From contig JAEWVR010000018.1 of NCBI GenBank assembly GCA_023459055.1, positions 186,001-250,000 of the forward strand: DNA of 64,000 bases, in the 5' to 3' direction. The notes beneath the pieces were generated by a model that did no database searches, was not told where the DNA came from, and was given only the letters and a program-made list of their open reading frames with translations. Source of the DNA: Fibrobacterota bacterium. GTDB lineage: Bacteria; Fibrobacterota; Chitinivibrionia; Chitinivibrionales; Chitinispirillaceae. Shown here piece by piece: positions 62,178 to 64,000 of the stretch (the first letter of the stretch is position 1; the number at the start of each line of letters is the position of its first letter). Both the position numbers and the translations under genes were made by a program.

Positions 62178-62690
62178 ATGCGTATACTAAACACACTAGT
62201 GATCTTCGTAACAGCACTGTTTTATGTCTCCTGCAGCAACGACTTCTCCATGACCAGGCAAACGCTAAAACCACAAATTACTCCTGATTCAGAAAAAGCC
62301 ACACTCGTTATATACCGTGGAACATCATTTGGTTACGGAATGACAATGGCCACCTATCTTGATAACAGGTTCGTCGGCCAAACCCGAGGTGCATCATACT
62401 TTATCACCAAAGCAGAACCGGGTATACGACACTTAACCGGTATTGCAGAAAAAAACATTAATCACCGGTTATCGCTTGAGGCAGGAAAGATTTACTACAT
62501 CAATCAAGGGATCTATCCGGGAGTATTTCTGGCCGAAAGTAAAATAGTAGTTTCAGATGAACATCATTTTTTAAAGCGGTTAAAAAATCTGACCTTCTAC
62601 TACAACAGGCATGATCCACATCAGCAGGCTTTCATCAGCCGTTTCCTGCGTGTGGCCGGGGTGACATTCCGGTTTGATATGACCAGTTGA
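62178..62690 (+). CDS. Lipoprotein, DUF2846-like
   Basis: 170 residues from ATG 62178 with GGAGG upstream. The lipoprotein signal ends YVSC (Cys19). The core KATLVIYRGTSFGYGMTMATYLDNRFVGQTRGASYFITKAEPGIRHL resembles DUF2846, a family of small surface or periplasmic lipoproteins, followed by LEAGKIYYINQGIYPG. No function is established. Confidence 0.65.
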   Translation: MRILNTLVIFVTALFYVSCSNDFSMTRQTLKPQITPDSEKATLVIYRGTSFGYGMTMATYLDNRFVGQTRGASYFITKAEPGIRHLTGIAEKNINHRLSLEAGKIYYINQGIYPGVFLAESKIVVSDEHHFLKRLKNLTFYYNRHDPHQQAFISRFLRVAGVTFRFDMTS

Positions 62691-62797
62691 CTATATGAAG
62701 TATATACATTCAACTATCGTTCTGTTCCGGTAAGCCGGTTTTATAGTGATTTAGAAAATATAGATATAATCAGAAAAACACCGTCTGACTAGAGCTT

Positions 62798-63283
62798 TCA
62801 GGTAAGCTCTCTCAAACCGGCACCAGTAAGACATTGCTTTACATATGGATGTAGTGACAAATCAATGGTGTTTACCCATCGCCAGTCTTCGTGATGACTA
62901 TCAAGAACGGGCGAAAAATCCGGATCTTCAGGATAGACAAAGAAACAGCTATTGATACTATGCACTGCAATTCCGCAAGGGCCATCATCGAAAATCGTTT
63001 CATCGGTATGTACAATCGGACCGACATGGACCCGAATCCCGACTTCATCAAGAGCTTTACGTTTTGCTGTTGCAATCATTGTTTCACCCTTGATCACCCG
63101 CCCGCCAGGAACCCACCATTCACCTTGAGCCGGGGCATCCATACGTTTAACAAGTAGAACACTTCCGTGTGAAACAAGCGCAATATCAACGCAGGCGATC
63201 GGCATATTGATTAATATCTGATTGTAAAGTTCCTGTGGAATAAATCTTGGTATATCACTCTGTGGTATTGAACTGTTAATCAT
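62798..63283 (-). CDS. Nudix hydrolase (GDP-mannose hydrolase-like)
   Basis: 161 residues from ATG 63283 (TGGGGAAC upstream). The Nudix box reads GRVIKGETMIATAKRKALDEVGI: the G, first E and the late E are present but the usual REXXEE has Lys for the first Glu and Asp for the second. The WWVPGGRVIKGE lead and the N-terminal PRFIPQELYNQIL resemble the Gmm-type GDP-mannose hydrolases, which also tolerate box variation. Substrate uncertain. Confidence 0.8.
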   Translation of the reverse strand: MINSSIPQSDIPRFIPQELYNQILINMPIACVDIALVSHGSVLLVKRMDAPAQGEWWVPGGRVIKGETMIATAKRKALDEVGIRVHVGPIVHTDETIFDDGPCGIAVHSINSCFFVYPEDPDFSPVLDSHHEDWRWVNTIDLSLHPYVKQCLTGAGLRELT

Positions 63284-63295
63284 AAGGTTCCCCAT

Positions 63296-63690
63296 TTGTT
63301 TTAAGCTGATAGCCAGATACCTGCAGCAAATATGTACTCAAACTTTTTTACTTAAAAGTTCAATTTATTGTGTGTTTTTACAGTATACAATTATTTTATT
63401 ACAATGTCAAAATGTGCTGCAAAGTGGCTATCAATAAATCGGCCTTGCCGTTCCTTACACTTTGTCTGTACGATTGCATTCTTATTGAGCTGCGAGTCTG
63501 CGAAGTATCACCTTTTCTTCAGAGGAACATTTACTTTGCAGAACCGTTTTTTAAGATCTTTCTGTAAATCACGTTCCTTTCAAATCAGTAAATATCTTTG
63601 TAAACACACAACTTTTTTATCATTTTTTCCTTGTTTTCAAGAATCTGTTTTTGTAAATCTTTTCTGTCTTTACACTCTAAACTTTTTCTT
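63296..63690. other. Apparently non-coding stretch before the intron-like sequence
   Basis: An open frame covers 63368-63748 on the plus strand but it is extremely Phe/Leu/Ser/Cys-rich, lacks a ribosome-binding site and looks like a chance frame in T-rich DNA. I see no gene here. On the minus strand it would lie downstream of the intron-like segment, but no domain V or reverse transcriptase is readable. Confidence 0.3.
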
Positions 63691-63965
63691 GCTTTCAAGC
63701 CTTATCCACGCTGCCCAATGCTGTCCCCACTTATTTAAACAGAGATGACTTCAGCTATAACTGATCTTTCGAAGCTCTATCACACAGCGTTCATGTTTGC
63801 AATCTACGCTTCGCGCTTTGGTTACCCTAACGCGCAAGACTCGCTTGCAGGTGCTGGTTAGGCTTTACTGCACGGGACTTACACCCGTTGGATTCCATTC
63901 GTATATTTCAGTAACATCATCCTTGATGTTACATTCCAATACGCCAGACTTTGGCTGGTGCCATT
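63690..63965 (-). mobile_element. Candidate group II intron segment (domain I), probably truncated
   Basis: Read on the minus strand it runs GGCACCAGCCAAAGTCTGG, a TGTAACATCA hairpin, GGAATCCAACGGGTGTAAGTCCCGTG (63871-63896), CTAACCAGCACCTGCAAGCG, then GAGTCTTGCG. This order of structured, GC-richer motifs is what I associate with domain I of bacterial group II introns. No reverse-transcriptase frame or convincing domain V follows within the window, so it is partial or degenerate. Confidence 0.4.
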
Positions 63966-64000
63966 AAAATATTCATTTTGTAATCGTTTAAAAATGAAGA

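Noticed and set aside
63368..63748. 126-residue open frame on the plus strand
   Set aside because: Extremely Phe/Leu/Ser/Cys-rich, no ribosome-binding site, opposite T-rich DNA; looks like a chance frame.

Overview
The window looks like a chromosomal piece of an anaerobic, Gram-negative bacterium, most probably of the phylum Fibrobacterota (Chitinivibrionia/Chitinispirillum side). The phylum call is an inference. It rests on a TIGR02147-type regulator, a family first defined as a Fibrobacter paralogous family, in operon with a kelch/fibronectin lipoprotein and a second large exported protein. It also rests on outer-membrane traits (TonB receptor, OmpA, heptose kinase), an Rnf complex and an oxygen-sensitive class III ribonucleotide reductase. 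Composition is moderately AT-rich. I found no rRNA or tRNA gene and no CRISPR array.

Layout. 1-2.1 kb: ABC-2 exporter operon (-). 2.4-5.4 kb: zinc-finger/NodB deacetylase, M50 protease and heptose kinase (+). 5.6-7.3 kb: three poorly recognised genes (+). 7.3-14.6 kb: a cobamide uptake and remodelling operon (-) behind a cobalamin riboswitch: btuB, a BtuG-like propeller lipoprotein, btuF, btuD, btuC, cbiR. 14.8-22.4 kb: a thiol/sulfur module (DUF302, three thioredoxin-like proteins, a sigma-54 activator facing a sigma-54 promoter, TauE/SafE, rhodanese, CcdA, ferredoxin, DUF6132, ArsR regulator). 22.4-27.2 kb: TIGR02147 operon. 27.7-29.8 kb: nrdD behind two NrdR-like boxes. 30.1-32.3 kb: LysM/M23 peptidase and two exported proteins. 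32.7-37.9 kb: rnfCDGEAB. 38.6-46.1 kb: an unusual lipid/polyketide-type cluster. 48-51 kb: an ECF nickel/cobalt transporter with NikR. 51.0-51.5 kb: a small four-helix-bundle gene bracketed by inverted heptamer arrays. 51.5-63.3 kb: housekeeping genes (FKBP, response regulator, M16 protease, adk, OmpA, miaA, Nudix) among several unknown exported proteins. The last few hundred bases resemble part of a group II intron on the minus strand.

Two things stand out. First, an aromatic amino-acid ammonia-lyase and a B12-binding radical SAM enzyme sit beside two KS/chain-length-factor pairs around one acyl carrier protein. This looks like an aryl-polyene or ladderane-type pathway reduced to its condensing core. 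Second, a family of degenerate 7-bp tandem arrays recurs in intergenic DNA. One inverted pair encloses the four-helix-bundle gene so tightly that it reaches the stop codon of the next gene, which suggests a small mobile cassette. The regulatory logic is also readable in places: riboswitch to B12 operon, sigma-54 activator with five GTTAAC sites to the divergent thioredoxin operon, ArsR palindrome to the sulfur operon, NrdR boxes to nrdD, NikR to the ECF transporter.

All assignments come from reading motifs and gene order. No database search was run.
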